A stretch of 54,510 nucleotides of DNA from assembly GCA_017624905.1 (NCBI GenBank), contig JAGAMD010000003.1, positions 1 through 54,510 of the forward strand. The letters are read 5' to 3'. Positions 8,349 through 20,700 of the stretch are shown here, piece after piece; position 1 is the stretch's first letter; each line of letters begins with the position of its first letter. The translations under genes were made by a program, and so were the position numbers. Origin of the DNA: Clostridia bacterium. GTDB taxonomy: Bacteria; Bacillota; Clostridia; Oscillospirales; CAG-272. The notes beneath the pieces are model-generated. The model made no database searches and was not told the origin of the DNA. It saw nothing but the letters and a program-made list of their open reading frames with translations.

Positions 8349-8669
8349 ATGGAAAAGGTTATGAACTCTTATGAAACTTTGTTCGTAGTTGACGCATCAA
8401 TCAGCGAAGATGATGTTAAGGCAACTATTGAAAAGTTCACAGCTCTTATTAGTGAAAATGGTTCCATTGATTCTATTGATGAGTGGGGCAAGAGAAAGCT
8501 TGCTTACCCAATCAATGACAAGAATGAAGGTTACTATGTTCTTGTATACTTTAAGAGTGAAGGCTCATTTACAAGCGAGCTAGAGCGTTTGTTCGGAATT
8601 AACGAAAACATTCTTCGTTCAATTGTAATTCGCCAAATCGAAGACAAAAAAACAAGAAAAGACGCTTAA
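8349..8669 (+). CDS. rpsF: 30S ribosomal protein S6
   Basis: This 106-residue protein binds 16S rRNA with S18 on the 30S platform. The S6 fold is clear from YETLFVVDASISEDDVK at the N terminus, the WGKRKLAYPI strand-turn and the GYYVLVYF strand, followed by FGINENILRSIVIR. The start at 8349 has AGGAGG eight bases upstream; a second ATG four codons later lacks a site. It leads the conserved Firmicutes order rpsF-ssb-rpsR, with 23- and 36-base gaps, so all three are likely one transcript from the promoter at 8235. Confidence 0.97.
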   Translation: MEKVMNSYETLFVVDASISEDDVKATIEKFTALISENGSIDSIDEWGKRKLAYPINDKNEGYYVLVYFKSEGSFTSELERLFGINENILRSIVIRQIEDKKTRKDA

Positions 8670-8692
8670 TTTAAGAAAGGGGCAATATCAAA

Positions 8693-9112
8693 ATGGCAAA
8701 TTTTAATTTAAACAAAGCAATTTTGGGTGGCAGATTAACAGCCGACCCCGAACTTAAACAAACTCCACAAGGGGTACCAGTTGTATCATTCTCAATTGCA
8801 GTAAATCGCAAAGGCAAGGATGCAAGCACAGATTTTATCAACTGTGTAGCTTGGAGACAAACAGCAGATTTTATTTGCAGATTCTTTAAAAAAGGCAGCT
8901 CAATTTGTGTATCTGGTTCAATCCAGACAAGAAACTGGACTGATAATCAAAACAACAAGCGTCAAGCAACAGAGGTTGTAGTAGACGAGGCGTTCTTTGT
9001 TGATACAAAGGGAGAAAATAGCCAAGGTGGTTTTGATGAGCCAGCAGCATTCCAAACAACACAAGCTCCAAAGTTTGAAGAAGTTGCAAGTGACGACGAA
9101 TTACCATTCTAA
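8693..9112 (+). CDS. ssb: Single-stranded DNA-binding protein
   Basis: This 139-residue protein coats single-stranded DNA in replication, repair and recombination. Residues 1-105 form the OB fold, with typical LGGRLTADPELK, SFSIAVNRK, DFINCVAWRQTADF and GSSICVSGSIQTRNW segments. A short Gln/Gly-containing linker leads to the acidic tip EVASDDELPF, the conserved tail that recruits partner proteins. The tail is short but complete. It lies between rpsF and rpsR as in most Firmicutes, with GAAAGGGG ahead of the start. Confidence 0.97.
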   Translation: MANFNLNKAILGGRLTADPELKQTPQGVPVVSFSIAVNRKGKDASTDFINCVAWRQTADFICRFFKKGSSICVSGSIQTRNWTDNQNNKRQATEVVVDEAFFVDTKGENSQGGFDEPAAFQTTQAPKFEEVASDDELPF

Positions 9113-9148
9113 TTTGTGAATGGACAAATTTTATAGGAGGAAACTAAT

Positions 9149-9421
9149 ATGGATAACAATGTTGTTGAAAAAGAGCAAGTTGCTCAACAACGTCCTGCTC
9201 GTCAAGTAATGCGCAAGAAGAAAAAGGTTTGTGCATTCTGCCAAGACAAGGTAGGTCATATAGATTATAAAGATACAGCTCGTTTGAGAAAGTACGTTAC
9301 AGAACGTGCTAAGATTCTTCCAAGAAGAATCACAGGTACATGTGCTCACCACCAAGGTGAACTCACAAAGGCTATCAAGCGTGCTCGTTTCATGGCTCTT
9401 ATGCCTTATATCGACGACTAA
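9149..9421 (+). CDS. rpsR: 30S ribosomal protein S18
   Basis: This 90-residue protein pairs with S6 on the small subunit. The core [21 protein letters not shown] is diagnostic. It is the zinc-binding (C+) version: CAFC near residue 27 and a further Cys-His-His group in GTCAHHQ. A basic KKKK stretch precedes the first Cys pair, and the N-terminal 20 residues are a Gln-rich extension. It is the last gene of the rpsF operon and is followed by a strong terminator. AGGAGG lies upstream of the start. Confidence 0.97.
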   Translation: MDNNVVEKEQVAQQRPARQVMRKKKKVCAFCQDKVGHIDYKDTARLRKYVTERAKILPRRITGTCAHHQGELTKAIKRARFMALMPYIDD

Positions 9422-9428
9422 TAACTGA

Positions 9429-9456
9429 AAAGCAAGCCACACGGCTTGCTTTTTTC
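9429..9456 (+). terminator. Terminator of the rpsF-ssb-rpsR operon
   Basis: AAGCAAGCC and GGCTTGCTT pair around ACAC and run into a T tract. Confidence 0.93.
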
Positions 9457-9462
9457 TTTATT

Positions 9463-9513
9463 AAAAATAAAAGTAAAAAAATAAAAGAGCTATGTGGGTT
9501 AACATAGCTCTTT
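9463..9513 (-). terminator. Terminator of rpsT
   Basis: AAAGAGCTATG (9484-9494) pairs with CATAGCTCTTT (9503-9513); on the minus strand a long T-rich run follows. It faces the rpsR terminator. Confidence 0.9.
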
Positions 9514-9523
9514 ATTTAAAGGC

Positions 9524-9787
9524 TTACGCCATTTTATTGTAGAGAAGTGTGAACTGGCTCTTCTTGTGTGCAGCGTTGTTCTTGTGAAGAATTCCCTTAG
9601 CAACAGCTTGGTCAACTTTCTTAACAGCAGCTACATAAGCAACTTGAGCAGCTCCCTTGTCACCAGCTTCAACAGCAGCCTTGAATTTCTTTATAGCTGT
9701 ATTGAGTTGTGATTTAAGCATCTTATTACGAAGTGTTTTAGTAGCGATAACCTTAACACGCTTCTTCGCAGATTTGATATTAGGCAT
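9524..9787 (-). CDS. rpsT: 30S ribosomal protein S20
   Basis: This 87-residue, Lys/Ala-rich helical protein binds 16S rRNA helices in the body of the small subunit. MPNIKSAKKRVK at the start, the LRNKMLKSQLNTAIKKF helix and the C-terminal HKNNAAHKKSQF loop are diagnostic. AAAGGAGG lies upstream. It is monocistronic on the minus strand and carries a leader of about 80 bases with several short hairpins, suggesting feedback or small-molecule control. Its neighbours, rpsR and rpoB, point away from it. Confidence 0.97.
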   Translation of the reverse strand: MPNIKSAKKRVKVIATKTLRNKMLKSQLNTAIKKFKAAVEAGDKGAAQVAYVAAVKKVDQAVAKGILHKNNAAHKKSQFTLLYNKMA

Positions 9788-9795
9788 GATAAATC

Positions 9796-9873
9796 CTCCT
9801 TTAATATTATAATCCGACAGATGCTATCCGTTGCCTGAGAGGGTGCTTCGAATATAGCCTGTTCGTACAGTTA
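9796..9873 (-). promoter_or_regulatory. Structured leader RNA of rpsT, with glycine-aptamer-like bases
   Basis: The minus-strand leader folds into small hairpins: CTGT/ACAG (about 9859-9870) and GATAG/CTGTC (about 9816-9828). It contains CGAAG (9846-9850) and CTCTCAGGCAACGGATAG (9824-9841), which resemble the conserved 3' half of the glycine riboswitch aptamer (CGAAG...CUCUCAGGCAAAAGGA). The full glycine P1-P3 architecture could not be drawn, and S20 is not a usual glycine-riboswitch target. An S20 autoregulatory site is the main alternative. Confidence 0.35.
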
Positions 9874-9876
9874 CAT

Positions 9877-9905
9877 ATAATATCATACTATTTTTGAAAA
9901 ATCAA
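9877..9905 (-). promoter_or_regulatory. Promoter of rpsT
   Basis: Minus strand -35 TTGATT (9900-9905), 17-base spacer, extended -10 TGATATTAT (hexamer 9877-9882). Predicted transcription begins right at the structured leader. The stretch 9906-10100 is AT-rich and shows no gene. Confidence 0.75.
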
Positions 9906-10100
9906 TAGTTTTTGGAAAAAATTTTTAAAAAAATAGCATAAATTAAATTAAATATTAATTTACAGATTATTTACACGTATTAGAAGCAGAAAAAGAATCT
10001 GTAAACCAGTTCATAAAAAATTTACATATTAAATATTTGTAAAAATTCAAGAAACAAATTGTAAATTTTTTCTAAATTTAAAAAATATTTAAAATAATGC

Positions 10101-10129
10101 TTGACTTTTACACGTGCGAGTGCTAAAAT
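10101..10129 (+). promoter_or_regulatory. Promoter of rpoB-rpoC
   Basis: -35 TTGACT (10101-10106), 17-base spacer, extended -10 TGCTAAAAT (hexamer 10124-10129). The leader of about 70 bases is AT-rich and without an obvious terminator. Confidence 0.75.
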
Positions 10130-10206
10130 CTATTACTGCACAATATTTTTTAAATAATTCTTTTATATTATATAAATATATAAAAGGGAAGTTGGAGTAA
10201 AAAGAT

Positions 10207-13200
10207 ATGGTCAAAGAACAAAAGCTTGGCAAAAACACAAGAATGAATTTCGCTAAAATCAACGAACTTTGTGATATGCCGAACCTCATTGACGTACAAA
10301 AGGAATCTTTTAAATGGTTCTTGGACAAGGGCATTCAAGAGGTTCTAAACGATGTATCTCCGATAACAGATCACTCTGAGGATCTTTCTATTGAGTTTGT
10401 TTCATACACACTCGATGTTAACAATCCAAAGTACCCTGTTGAAGAGTGCAAAATCAGAGACGTAAACTATGCTGCACCTTTGCGTGTTAATGTTCGCCTT
10501 TCAAATAGAGCAACAGGCGAGGTTAAAGAGCATGAGGTGTTCATGGGTGATTTCCCACTTATGACAGACAATGGTACATTCGTTATTAACGGTGCTGAAC
10601 GTGTTGTTGTATCACAAATCGTTCGTTCACCTGGTATGTACTACGACTATACTGTAGATAAGACAGGAACACACAACTATACAGCACAAGTTATCCCATA
10701 CCGTGGAGCTTGGCTTGAGTTTGAAACTGACTCTTCAAATGTGTTCTATGTTCACATTGACAAGAGCAGAAAAATGCCTGTTACCATCCTTATTCGTGCA
10801 CTCGGCGTTGAAACAGCTGAGGATCTTAAGGATATGTTTGGCTCAAAGTTTATCACACCAACTCTTGAAAAGGACGAGTGTGAAGCATTAGCTATGGAAT
10901 TTGGCACAACCATCCAAGAAGAGGCTCTTAAAGAGATTTATAAGAGACATCGTCCCGGTGAGCCTGCAATTGTAGAAAGTGCTGTTCAACTTATTCACAA
11001 CCTATTCTTTGATGGCAAGAGATATGACCTATATCCTGTTGGTCGTTATAAGTTCAACGAGAAGCTTTCAATAGCAAAGCGCATTCTTGGCTTGACACTT
11101 TCCCGTCCGGTTGTAAGCTTGCTAACCGGTGAGGTTATTTGTGAGGTTGGTAAGGTTATAACAGCTGAAGATATTGAGCTTATTGAGGCTAACTGTGTAA
11201 ACGAGGTTTATGTTACAGTTACCGAAAGAGACTCCGGAGAACCGGTTGAGCTTAAGGTGTTTGGTAACGGAACAATCGATCCTAAGTATCTTTTAGGTGA
11301 TGATTGGAGAGATGGCCTTGAGGACTTTGGCGTTAGCGAAAAGCTTCACTATGAAAACCTAAAGACTATTATTGATGAATGTGGTGGCGACAGAGAAGCT
11401 ATAATCGAAAAGATTAAGAGAAGCACAGAAGAGCTTTGTCCAAAGCACATTACAAGAGAAGACATTCTTGCAGCTATTTCATACCTTGTAGGTCTTGATT
11501 ATGGCATTGGCAAGAAGGATGATATTGACCACCTCGGCAACCGTCGTCTCCGTTGCGTAGGTGAGCTTCTACAAAACCAATTCCGTATTGGTATGTCTCG
11601 TATGGAAAAGGTTATTAGAGAAAGAATGAATACACAAGACGTTGAGGAGCTTTCTCCAAAAACACTTGTTAATATTAGACCGGTAGCTACAGCAATTAGA
11701 GAGTTCTTTGGTTCTTCACCACTTTCACAATTTATGGACCAAGGTAACCCACTTTCTGAGCTAACACACAAGCGCCGTGTATCTGCTCTTGGCCCTGGAG
11801 GTCTATCAAGAGATAGAGCAGCATTTGAAGTTCGTGACGTTCACTATACACACTATGGTAGAATGTGCCCTGTTGAGACTCCTGAAGGACCAAATATCGG
11901 TCTTATTTCATCACTCGCAACATATGCTAAAATCGACAAATATGGCTTTATAAAGGCACCTTACCGTAAGGTAATTGATGGTGTAGTTAGTGATGAGGTT
12001 GTATATCTCACAGCTGATGAGGAAGACGGACACGTAATTGCACAGGCTTATGAAGAGCTTGATGAAAACAATCGCTTTGTAAAGTCAAGAATTATTGCTC
12101 GTGAAAGACAAGAAGTATTAGAAACAGATTCTAAGCGCGTAACATATATGGATATTTCACCGAAGATGGTGGTATCTGTTGCAACAGCAATGATTCCATT
12201 TATTGAAAACGACGACAATACTCGTGCACTCATGGGTTCAAACATGCAGAAGCAAGCAGTTCCACTACTCACATCTGATTCACCAATCGTTGGTACAGGT
12301 ATGGAGTATAAGGCAGCAGTTGACTCTGGCGTTGTTGTTCTTGCAAAAGAGGCTGGTGTTGTTGAAAAGGTTGATGCAAATCAAATTATTATTAAGCAAG
12401 ACAGCGGACTTAAGGATAGATATCAGCTTATTAAATTTAAGAGATCTAACCAAAGCACTTGCGTAAACCAAACTCCTATCGTTGTAGTAGGCGAAAGAGT
12501 TGAAAAGGGTCAAGTTATAGCTGACGGACCTGCAACCTCCAATGGTGAAATTTCACTTGGTAAAAACGCTCTTATCGGCTTTATGACTTGGGAAGGTTAT
12601 AACTACGAGGACGCTGTACTACTAAATGAAAAGCTTGTTCGTGATGACGTATATACTTCTATTCATATTGAAGAGCATACACACGAGGCAAGAGATACAA
12701 AGCTAGGTCCGGAGGAAATCACAAGAGAAGTTCCAAACGTAGGTGATGAGGCTCTTAAGAACCTAGATGAAAATGGTATTGTAAGAATAGGCACAGAGGT
12801 TAAGCCTCATAGCATCTTGGTTGGTAAGGTTACACCAAAGGGTGAAACAGAGCTTACTGCTGAAGAGCGTCTACTTCGTGCTATTTTTGGTGAAAAGTCA
12901 AGAGACGTAAGAGATACATCACTTCGTGTTAAGAACGGACAAAACGGTATTGTTGTTGACGTAAAGGTGTTCTCACGTGAAAACGGTGACGAATTAGCTC
13001 CTGGTGTACACAAGGTCGTTAAGGTTTATGTTGCACAAAAGAGAAAGATCTCTGTTGGTGACAAGATGGCTGGTCGTCACGGTAATAAGGGTGTTGTATC
13101 AAGAATTCTCCCACCGGAGGATATGCCTTTCTTGGCAGACGGTACACCACTTGATATCGTTCTTAACCCACTAGGCGTTCCATCTCGTATGAATATCGGT

Positions 13201-14073
13201 CAGGTTCTTGAGGTACATCTTGGTATTGCCGCTAAGAAGCTCGGCTGGAAGATTATGACTCCTGTATTTGACGGTGCAAAGGAAAAGGATATTTTCGAGT
13301 GCCTAAAGATGGCAGGACTTTGGAGAGATGTTCTTCCTAATGAAAATACTGACGGAAAGGATCTCTTTGAAGAGGTTATCCGTGAGGATGGTAAGAAGGA
13401 TATTCAAAAGCTTGATAAAGAAACAAGAAATAATCCGGAAGCAATCAAAAAGCTCCAAGAAGAAGGCAAGCTTAAGATTTGTGATGGTAAAACAATCCTT
13501 TATGACGGTCGTACAGGTGAACCATTTGATAACCCTGTAACCGTTGGTATCATGTACTACCTAAAGCTACACCACTTGGTAGACGACAAGATTCACGCAC
13601 GTTCAAATGGTCCTTACTCACTTGTTACACAACAACCACTTGGCGGTAAGGCACAATTTGGAGGTCAGCGTTTTGGTGAGATGGAAGTTTGGGCACTTGA
13701 GGCGTATGGTGCGGCTTACACTCTACAAGAAATCTTGACTGTTAAGAGTGACGATGTTATCGGTAGAACAAAGGCATTTGAAGCAATTGTTAAGGGACAA
13801 AATATTCCAACTCCAGGTATTCCTGAGTCATTTAAGGTTCTTGTTAAGGAGTTACAAGCTCTTGCACTAGACATCACTGTTCTTGACAAAGAAGGTAATG
13901 AAATTGAGCTTTCTAACATCGGTGAAGAGGATCTTGAACCAATGAATATCGTTACTGTTGCTGAGGAAACTTCAGAAGTGGATAACGAAGAGGAATTAGA
14001 GGAAGATACAGAAGAATACGAAGACGATTATGAAGATAGTCTTCCAAATTTTGACGACTTTGACGAAGAATAA
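10207..14073 (+). CDS. rpoB: RNA polymerase beta subunit
   Basis: This 1288-residue protein is the beta subunit of RNA polymerase. Hallmarks include the rifampicin-pocket segment [20 protein letters not shown] near residue 505, where the residues equivalent to E. coli Q513, D516, H526 and S531 are all unmutated, so rifampicin sensitivity is expected. The segments [14 protein letters not shown] and [15 protein letters not shown] are intact. The last about 45 residues form an acidic Glu/Asp tail, making it longer than the B. subtilis protein (about 1190). The start has only a modest GGAG site. It is not preceded by rplJ-rplL as is usual; it has its own promoter and is followed by rpoC after 39 bases. 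Confidence 0.98.
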   Translation: MVKEQKLGKNTRMNFAKINELCDMPNLIDVQKESFKWFLDKGIQEVLNDVSPITDHSEDLSIEFVSYTLDVNNPKYPVEECKIRDVNYAAPLRVNVRLSNRATGEVKEHEVFMGDFPLMTDNGTFVINGAERVVVSQIVRSPGMYYDYTVDKTGTHNYTAQVIPYRGAWLEFETDSSNVFYVHIDKSRKMPVTILIRALGVETAEDLKDMFGSKFITPTLEKDECEALAMEFGTTIQEEALKEIYKRHRPGEPAIVESAVQLIHNLFFDGKRYDLYPVGRYKFNEKLSIAKRILGLTLSRPVVSLLTGEVICEVGKVITAEDIELIEANCVNEVYVTVTERDSGEPVELKVFGNGTIDPKYLLGDDWRDGLEDFGVSEKLHYENLKTIIDECGGDREAIIEKIKRSTEELCPKHITREDILAAISYLVGLDYGIGKKDDIDHLGNRRLRCVGELLQNQFRIGMSRMEKVIRERMNTQDVEELSPKTLVNIRPVATAIREFFGSSPLSQFMDQGNPLSELTHKRRVSALGPGGLSRDRAAFEVRDVHYTHYGRMCPVETPEGPNIGLISSLATYAKIDKYGFIKAPYRKVIDGVVSDEVVYLTADEEDGHVIAQAYEELDENNRFVKSRIIARERQEVLETDSKRVTYMDISPKMVVSVATAMIPFIENDDNTRALMGSNMQKQAVPLLTSDSPIVGTGMEYKAAVDSGVVVLAKEAGVVEKVDANQIIIKQDSGLKDRYQLIKFKRSNQSTCVNQTPIVVVGERVEKGQVIADGPATSNGEISLGKNALIGFMTWEGYNYEDAVLLNEKLVRDDVYTSIHIEEHTHEARDTKLGPEEITREVPNVGDEALKNLDENGIVRIGTEVKPHSILVGKVTPKGETELTAEERLLRAIFGEKSRDVRDTSLRVKNGQNGIVVDVKVFSRENGDELAPGVHKVVKVYVAQKRKISVGDKMAGRHGNKGVVSRILPPEDMPFLADGTPLDIVLNPLGVPSRMNIGQVLEVHLGIAAKKLGWKIMTPVFDGAKEKDIFECLKMAGLWRDVLPNENTDGKDLFEEVIREDGKKDIQKLDKETRNNPEAIKKLQEEGKLKICDGKTILYDGRTGEPFDNPVTVGIMYYLKLHHLVDDKIHARSNGPYSLVTQQPLGGKAQFGGQRFGEMEVWALEAYGAAYTLQEILTVKSDDVIGRTKAFEAIVKGQNIPTPGIPESFKVLVKELQALALDITVLDKEGNEIELSNIGEEDLEPMNIVTVAEETSEVDNEEELEEDTEEYEDDYEDSLPNFDDFDEE

Positions 14074-14112
14074 TGATACTAATCTAAAAATTAAAAAAGA
14101 AGGATAATGCTA

Positions 14113-17100
14113 ATGGAACATACATTTGATTCTATAAAAATTGGTCTTGCATCTCCGGAAAAGATACTTAGCTGGTCATCAGGTGAGGTAACAAAGCCTG
14201 AAACAATCAACTATCGTACTCAAAAGCCGGAAAAGGATGGTCTTTTCTGCGAAAAGATCTTTGGCCCAACAAAGGACTGGGAATGCTCTTGTGGTAAATA
14301 TAAGCGCTCACGTCATAAGGGACACAGATGTGAGAAATGTGGCGTTGAGGTAACAACCAAAAAGGTACGTCGTGAAAGAATGGGTCATATTGCTCTTGCT
14401 TGCCCTGTATCACATATTTGGTACTTCAAGGCTATCCCTTCAAGAATGGGACTCATACTTGATATTTCTCCAAAGGCTCTTGAAAATGTTCTTTACTTCG
14501 TTCAAAGAATAGTTATAGATCCTGGTGAAACACCACTTATGAAATATCAACTCTTGAAAGAGAATGAATATCAAGCATACTATGAAAAGTATGGCGATCG
14601 CTTCGTTGCTGAAATGGGTGCTGAAGCAATCAAAAAGCTTCTTATGGAAATCGATGTTGAGGAGCTTTCCAAAAAGCTTAAGGAAGAGCTTCTTAAGTCT
14701 TCTGGACAAAAGAAGGTTCGTATAATTAAGAGACTGGAAATCGTTGAAGCATTTAGAAAGTCTGGCAACAGACCGGAGTGGATGATTCTCGATGTTCTTC
14801 CTGTTATTCCACCGGATATCAGACCTATGGTTCCGCTTGATGGTGGTAGATATGCAGCATCTGATTTAAACGATCTTTATAGAAGAGTTATTAACAGAAA
14901 CAATCGTCTAAAGAAGCAAATTGAGCTAAGAGCTCCGGAGCTTATCATTAAGAACGAAAAGAGAATGCTTCAAGAGGCTGTTGACTCACTTATCGACAAT
15001 GGTAAGAGAGGAAAGCCTGTTACAGGCCCAAGCTCACGTGAGCTTAAGTCTCTTTCAGAAATGCTAAGAGGTAAGCAAGGTCGCTTTAGACAAAACCTTC
15101 TCGGTAAGCGTGTTGACTATTCAGGACGTTCAGTTATCGTAGTAGGTCCTAACCTTAAGATTTATCAATGTGGTTTACCGCGTGAAATGGCACTTGAGCT
15201 ATTTAAGCCATTTGTTATGAAGCGTCTTGTTGAGACCGGTAAGGCTGCAAATATTAAGGAAGCAAAGAGAAATGTAGAGCAAGTAGTTGATGATGTTTGG
15301 GATGCACTCGAAAACGTTATCAAGGAGCATCCTGTTCTTCTAAACCGTGCTCCAACACTTCACCGTCTATCAATTCAAGCATTTGAGCCTGTACTTGTTG
15401 AGGGTAGAGCTATTAGACTTCACCCACTAGTATGTAAGGCGTTCAACGCTGACTTTGACGGCGACCAAATGCCTGTACACGTTCCACTTTCAAGTGAAGC
15501 ACAAGCAGAGGCTAGATTCCTTATGCTTTCAGCTAACAACCTACTAAAGCCGGTTGACGGTAAGGCTATTGCAGTACCATCACAGGATATGGTTCTTGGT
15601 TCATACTATCTAACTCTTGATAAGGCTGGAGAAAAGGGTGAAGGAAGTGTATTCCGTAACTTTGATGAAGCTATGATGGCTTATGAAACAAAGCAACTTG
15701 AGCTTCATGCACCTATCAAGGTTAGAGTAGAAAAAGAAATCAATGGCGAAAAGAAATCAAAGATTATCGATGCAACACTTGGTAGACTTATATTCAATGA
15801 ATATATTCCACAAGACCTAGGTTATGTTGATAGAGACGTAGATCCATTTGGACTTGAGGTTGACTTTGTAGCAGAGAGTAAGAAGCTTTCTGAAATCGTT
15901 GACCGTACAATTAAGATTCACGGCTTTACAAAGGCTGCTGAGGTTCTTGACCACATCAAGGAAATGGGTTACAAATATTCAACAAGAGCATCACTTTCAA
16001 TTTCAGTTGCTGATATGATTATTCCTGAAAGCAAAGCAGAAATTCTTAAAAAGGCTGATGCTGAGGTTGACCAAATATTTGCTTACTATAATGAGGGTGA
16101 GCTTTCTGATGAAGAAAGATACAACTGCGTAATATCTATTTGGGATAAGGCAACAAACGCTGTAACAAAGGAAATGCTTGGTTCATTCAACCGTTACAAC
16201 CCAATTAAGATGATGGCTGAATCTGGTGCCCGTGGTAGTGAAAAGCAGATGCGTCAGCTTGCTGGTATGCGTGGACTTATGTTCTCAGCTACTGGTAAAA
16301 CAATGGAAATCCCTGTTAAATCTAACTTCCGTGAAGGTATTTCAATACTTGAATACTTTATGGCAGCTAAAAGCTCACGTAAGTCACTTTCTGATACAGC
16401 GCTTAAGACAGCTGACTCTGGATACCTAACAAGAAGACTTGTTGATGTATCTCACGAGGTTATTGTTCGTTCCCACGACTGTGGTACTCGTGACTATATG
16501 GTAATGAGCGATATTAAGGATAACGACGGACAAACAGTTGAAAAGCTACAAGATAGAATTCTTGGTAGATACACTGTTGAGGATATCGTTAACCCACAAA
16601 CAGGCGAGGTTATCGTAAAAGAAAACGAAATGATTCTATCCGGCGATGTTAAGAAAATTGTTGCTGCTGGAATCACAGAGGTTAAGGTTCGTTCAGTTCT
16701 TCGTTGTAAAGCGAAGGGTGGCGTATGTGCACACTGTTATGGTATGGACCTTGCAAGCTCCAAGCCGGTTAATATCGGTGAGGCTGTTGGTGTTATTGCT
16801 GCTCAGTCTATCGGTGAGCCTGGTACACAGCTTACAATGAGAACATTCCATACTGGTGGTGTTGCCGGTGCTAACATTACACAAGGTCTTCCAAGAGTTG
16901 AAGAGCTCTTTGAGGCTAGACGTCCAAAGAGTCCTGCAATCGCTTCAGAGGCTACTGGTGAGGTTAAGATTACTCTTGAGGGCAAGATTAACAAGATCTA
17001 TGTAACTGATGAAGAAACAGGCGTAGAATACACATATGATGTTCCATTCAAGACAACAATGATTGTTCACGATGGCGACAGAGTAGTTAAGGGTCAAGCA

Positions 17101-17655
17101 TTAACTGAAGGCTCTATGGCACCTCTTGACATTCTCAAGATTAACGGAATGGAAGCGGTTTACGACTATATTGTACGTGAGGTACAAAAGGTTTACCGTT
17201 CACAAAACGTTGACGTTGATGATAAGCACATTGAGGTTATTACTCGTCAAATGACAAGAAAGGTTAAGATTGATAACCCGGGTGATACAGACCTAATTGA
17301 GGGCGTTACAGTTGATGTAACAGAGCTTATTGAGGAAAATGAGAAGATTCAAGCAAGAATTGATGCTGGTGAAATTTCACTACGTCTTGCAACATACACA
17401 CCAATTCTTCTCGGTATTACAAAGGCTGCTTCCTCAACCGAATCATTCCTTTCTGCTGCATCCTTCCAAGAGACAACAAAGGCTCTTACAGAGGCTGCAA
17501 TCCGTGGTAAGGTTGACCACCTACTTGGACTTAAGGAAAATGTTATTATTGGTAAGCTAATTCCGGCTGGTACTGGTCTTGCTGAATATAACAACATTGG
17601 AATTAAGAAAGCAGAGAAAAAAGCACAAGAGATAGTAACTCCTATTGCTGAATAA
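14113..17655 (+). CDS. rpoC: RNA polymerase beta' subunit
   Basis: This 1180-residue subunit carries the catalytic NADFDGDQM motif near residue 450. The N-terminal zinc site is seen as CSCGKYK and CEKCGVEV, and the second zinc site as [19 protein letters not shown]. The trigger-loop region [16 protein letters not shown] is intact. Length matches Firmicutes beta'. The start is taken as the ATG at 14113, eight bases after AAGGA; the ATG at 14107 is only two bases from it. The usual downstream rpsL-rpsG genes are absent, and a terminator directly follows the stop. Confidence 0.98.
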   Translation: MEHTFDSIKIGLASPEKILSWSSGEVTKPETINYRTQKPEKDGLFCEKIFGPTKDWECSCGKYKRSRHKGHRCEKCGVEVTTKKVRRERMGHIALACPVSHIWYFKAIPSRMGLILDISPKALENVLYFVQRIVIDPGETPLMKYQLLKENEYQAYYEKYGDRFVAEMGAEAIKKLLMEIDVEELSKKLKEELLKSSGQKKVRIIKRLEIVEAFRKSGNRPEWMILDVLPVIPPDIRPMVPLDGGRYAASDLNDLYRRVINRNNRLKKQIELRAPELIIKNEKRMLQEAVDSLIDNGKRGKPVTGPSSRELKSLSEMLRGKQGRFRQNLLGKRVDYSGRSVIVVGPNLKIYQCGLPREMALELFKPFVMKRLVETGKAANIKEAKRNVEQVVDDVWDALENVIKEHPVLLNRAPTLHRLSIQAFEPVLVEGRAIRLHPLVCKAFNADFDGDQMPVHVPLSSEAQAEARFLMLSANNLLKPVDGKAIAVPSQDMVLGSYYLTLDKAGEKGEGSVFRNFDEAMMAYETKQLELHAPIKVRVEKEINGEKKSKIIDATLGRLIFNEYIPQDLGYVDRDVDPFGLEVDFVAESKKLSEIVDRTIKIHGFTKAAEVLDHIKEMGYKYSTRASLSISVADMIIPESKAEILKKADAEVDQIFAYYNEGELSDEERYNCVISIWDKATNAVTKEMLGSFNRYNPIKMMAESGARGSEKQMRQLAGMRGLMFSATGKTMEIPVKSNFREGISILEYFMAAKSSRKSLSDTALKTADSGYLTRRLVDVSHEVIVRSHDCGTRDYMVMSDIKDNDGQTVEKLQDRILGRYTVEDIVNPQTGEVIVKENEMILSGDVKKIVAAGITEVKVRSVLRCKAKGGVCAHCYGMDLASSKPVNIGEAVGVIAAQSIGEPGTQLTMRTFHTGGVAGANITQGLPRVEELFEARRPKSPAIASEATGEVKITLEGKINKIYVTDEETGVEYTYDVPFKTTMIVHDGDRVVKGQALTEGSMAPLDILKINGMEAVYDYIVREVQKVYRSQNVDVDDKHIEVITRQMTRKVKIDNPGDTDLIEGVTVDVTELIEENEKIQARIDAGEISLRLATYTPILLGITKAASSTESFLSAASFQETTKALTEAAIRGKVDHLLGLKENVIIGKLIPAGTGLAEYNNIGIKKAEKKAQEIVTPIAE

Positions 17656-17658
17656 TAT

Positions 17659-17690
17659 AAAAGCGTGGTGATTGTTTCACCACGCTTTTT
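17659..17690 (+). terminator. Terminator of rpoB-rpoC
   Basis: AAAGCGTGGTGA and TTCACCACGCTTT pair strongly and end in TTTTT. Confidence 0.93.
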
Positions 17691-17700
17691 AATTTAGTAA

Positions 17701-17732
17701 CAAAAAAGCAGTTGATTTCTCAACTGCTTTTG
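17701..17732 (-). terminator. Terminator of the CotH-kinase protein
   Basis: AAAAGCAGTTGA and TCAACTGCTTTT pair around TTTC; on the minus strand TTTTTTG follows. Confidence 0.9.
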
Positions 17733-17741
17733 TAATATTTA

Positions 17742-20700
17742 TTATTGTACGCCGTAAGCCTCTTTTAGCCAATTATGACGGCTTTCTAGCCATTCTCTTA
17801 GGTAGTCTATAGCATTGTTATAGCTGATATCTACTCTTTGGTCAACACCGTATTTTTCTGTGATAGTGTATTTTTCCCAGTTTTTGATACGTGCAGCTGT
17901 ATATGCATCGTCTTCATAGAACTTATCTATAGAATTTACAAGAGTTTCGTTTTTGCTGATTTTAACATCCTTGTAGAGAAGAGTCATTTCTTGATCATAT
18001 TCTTCAAGATATGTTATAACAAGATCCATAAATTCCGGAGAATACTTATATAGGTGTAAGAAATAGCCGGTTGAACCGCTATGCCAAATTGAATTAGCCC
18101 AAAATCCGGTTGTACTATCATCTTTAACACCAAAGCATATATCTGCATATGAACCTGTGTTTATATAAGCACCCCAAGAACCACCATCTTGACCGGTACC
18201 TGTATCCTTGTTACCAATCGCAAAGTCCCAGTCCCAAACAGGTCCGCCATATAACTTTCCATCTTGAATATAGAATTGTGTTGAGTCGTAACCAATATCA
18301 ACAGCTTTTAAATAATCGTGCAATAGATAAAATTTAGCCATAGACTCAACATCTACCCATTTTTGGATTTCTTCCCAGTCACCTGAGTAAATAGCTAAGC
18401 TGATTTGATTGAATGTAGAGACAAGCTTAGAGTATGCCTCGGCACTCATTTCTTCGGGAGCTTCAACTAACATATTAAGACCACCGAATTCTTTGAACAA
18501 GCCATCGTGAGACATAATCAAGCCGGTGTTATCGTCGCCGTGATTAGATTTGATTTCAAGTAAGAAGTCGTTTTCCTCGTCGATTTCTACTCTAGCTTCA
18601 CCAACATCAACGGGGGTGGTTAGCATATAAACGCCATCATATCTGCCGTTGTAATATACTTCAACCATTATATATTTAGATGTGTTTTCAAGTCCAATAG
18701 ATTCTGCAAAATCTATTGCAATTGCATTACGGATAAGAGTTTGGTCATAAAGGTTAGCGAGTAGAGAATACTTTTTACCTGCACCCATACCAAACAAATC
18801 AACCTTTGAGCTGAATTTAATATTATATGGATATTTGATGGAGTTGGCAGTTGAGTTACCTCTAATTTTTATTGTACCGTTATGTTCAATTGCTTCAACC
18901 TTGTATTCGCCGTTTTCTTTATATGCAATAAAGAATTTAGCAGAAGAGTATTCTTTACTTAAATTACCATCTTTTTCTATAAATACAACAGGAATGTCAT
19001 TTACATTGAATTTAAGGTTAGAAAGTAGGTTGCGTAAAAGGTCAACGTTGTAATCAACAGCCTCTTGTGTTAGGTTCATATCCTTGTTTTCAAGAATAGG
19101 CTTAAGCATAGCAACCATATCAGGAGCATAATATGTCTCGTAATACTTAGAAATTTGACCAATTAGCATATTAAATACTGAATAGTCAACCTTTCTGCTT
19201 TCAAATGTACCACAAACACTGCAAGTACTATATTCGTATCCAAAATTACTTTCAACAGTGTACCAGCTGTGCTTGTGAGGAGCAAGCTCTAAAGTTGTAT
19301 ATTTCTTGGTTCCACAAATACTGCATTCATCGATTAATTGACCGTTGACAGAGCAAGTTGAATGGATTACAGTTTGATTGCTTTCTTCAAATACACACTC
19401 TGATTTAGGAGTGTTTTCTTGCTCAATTAACTCACCACAATCTGTGCAATATGTAATAACAAGACCATTTGTTTTACAACCTGCTTCTGAAAGAGTGATA
19501 GATTCTGTATTGGCATGATTTTCACAAGCATCCTTGAACGGGGTGAAGCTTTCAATATATGTTTCACGACATACAAGGCAGTTTCCTATAACATATGAAG
19601 GTGCATTATCACCACCTAAAACAGTTTTGAAATTTGAAATATGACCTTCACATGTTTCTGTGATAATTTTAACTTGCTCGTTACAATTTCTACAATTAAC
19701 TACTGAATATTCATCTGTAGTACAAGAAAGAGCAACCTTTTCAACAATTGGACCTGAGTGACCAAGCTCTTTAACAAATGACAAGCTATCGCAAACTACA
19801 CATTGATTATAGCCATATTCATCACAGCTTGGAGCTAAGTCTAAATAACCATACCTGTGCTCAACACACTTGGTTTCAGAAACCTTGAAAAAGTTTCTAA
19901 CATTTGAAGGAGCAGCAAGCTTATCATTTTTTGTGTAAAGCATAAATGTTGTAGGTGTTCCATCAAATGCACCAACACCGATAGTAGAAATATTAGCATC
20001 AAGAACAACCCATTCCAAAGAAGAACAGTCCTTAAATGTATCAACGCTTATTTGTGAAATTGAATTAGGAATATAAGCGGTTTTTATCTTTGTAGAGCTA
20101 AAGGCTCCATCACTAATGGATGTAACATTGTTAGAAATAATGATTTTTTCAACATGTGCATTGTTTTTAAATGCCTTTGCACCAATAGTAGTTACATGTG
20201 ATGGTACGATATATGTAGTGGCATCCTTTTGATAAGGATAAAATACTAAGGTTTTAAAGTTGTCAGTATACAATACACCATCGGATGAAGTGTATTTTAG
20301 ATTGTTAGTTGCAACAACGGATTCAAGACCGGTGCAACCTTCAAATAAAGGCAAAATATCTACATCTAAATTAGGTATAACAAAGGAGGTTATTCTTGTG
20401 CATTTTTTAAATGCGTCAAGGCTCATAGATTCAACAACTGATAAATCATAAGTGCCATGTAGAGAGTAGCATTGAGAGAATGCAGTGCTACCAATAGAAT
20501 CAACCTTACTTGCAAATCTTATTTCAAGGAGTGATCTACAATCAAAGAAGCAATTTTTACCATAGCTTGTAATGTTCTCAGTGTTTACAGAGGTTAGAGA
20601 ATGACATTTATAGAATGTTCCTTCTTCGATTGTTGTGATAGTGCTAGGTAATTTTACGGAAGTAATACCAAAGCAGTTGTAAAAAGCATTTGCTCCAATA

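Noticed and set aside
10089-10334. Minus-strand ORF covering the rpoB promoter and start.
   Set aside because: It is antisense to rpoB and its promoter, without a ribosome site or any recognisable domain.
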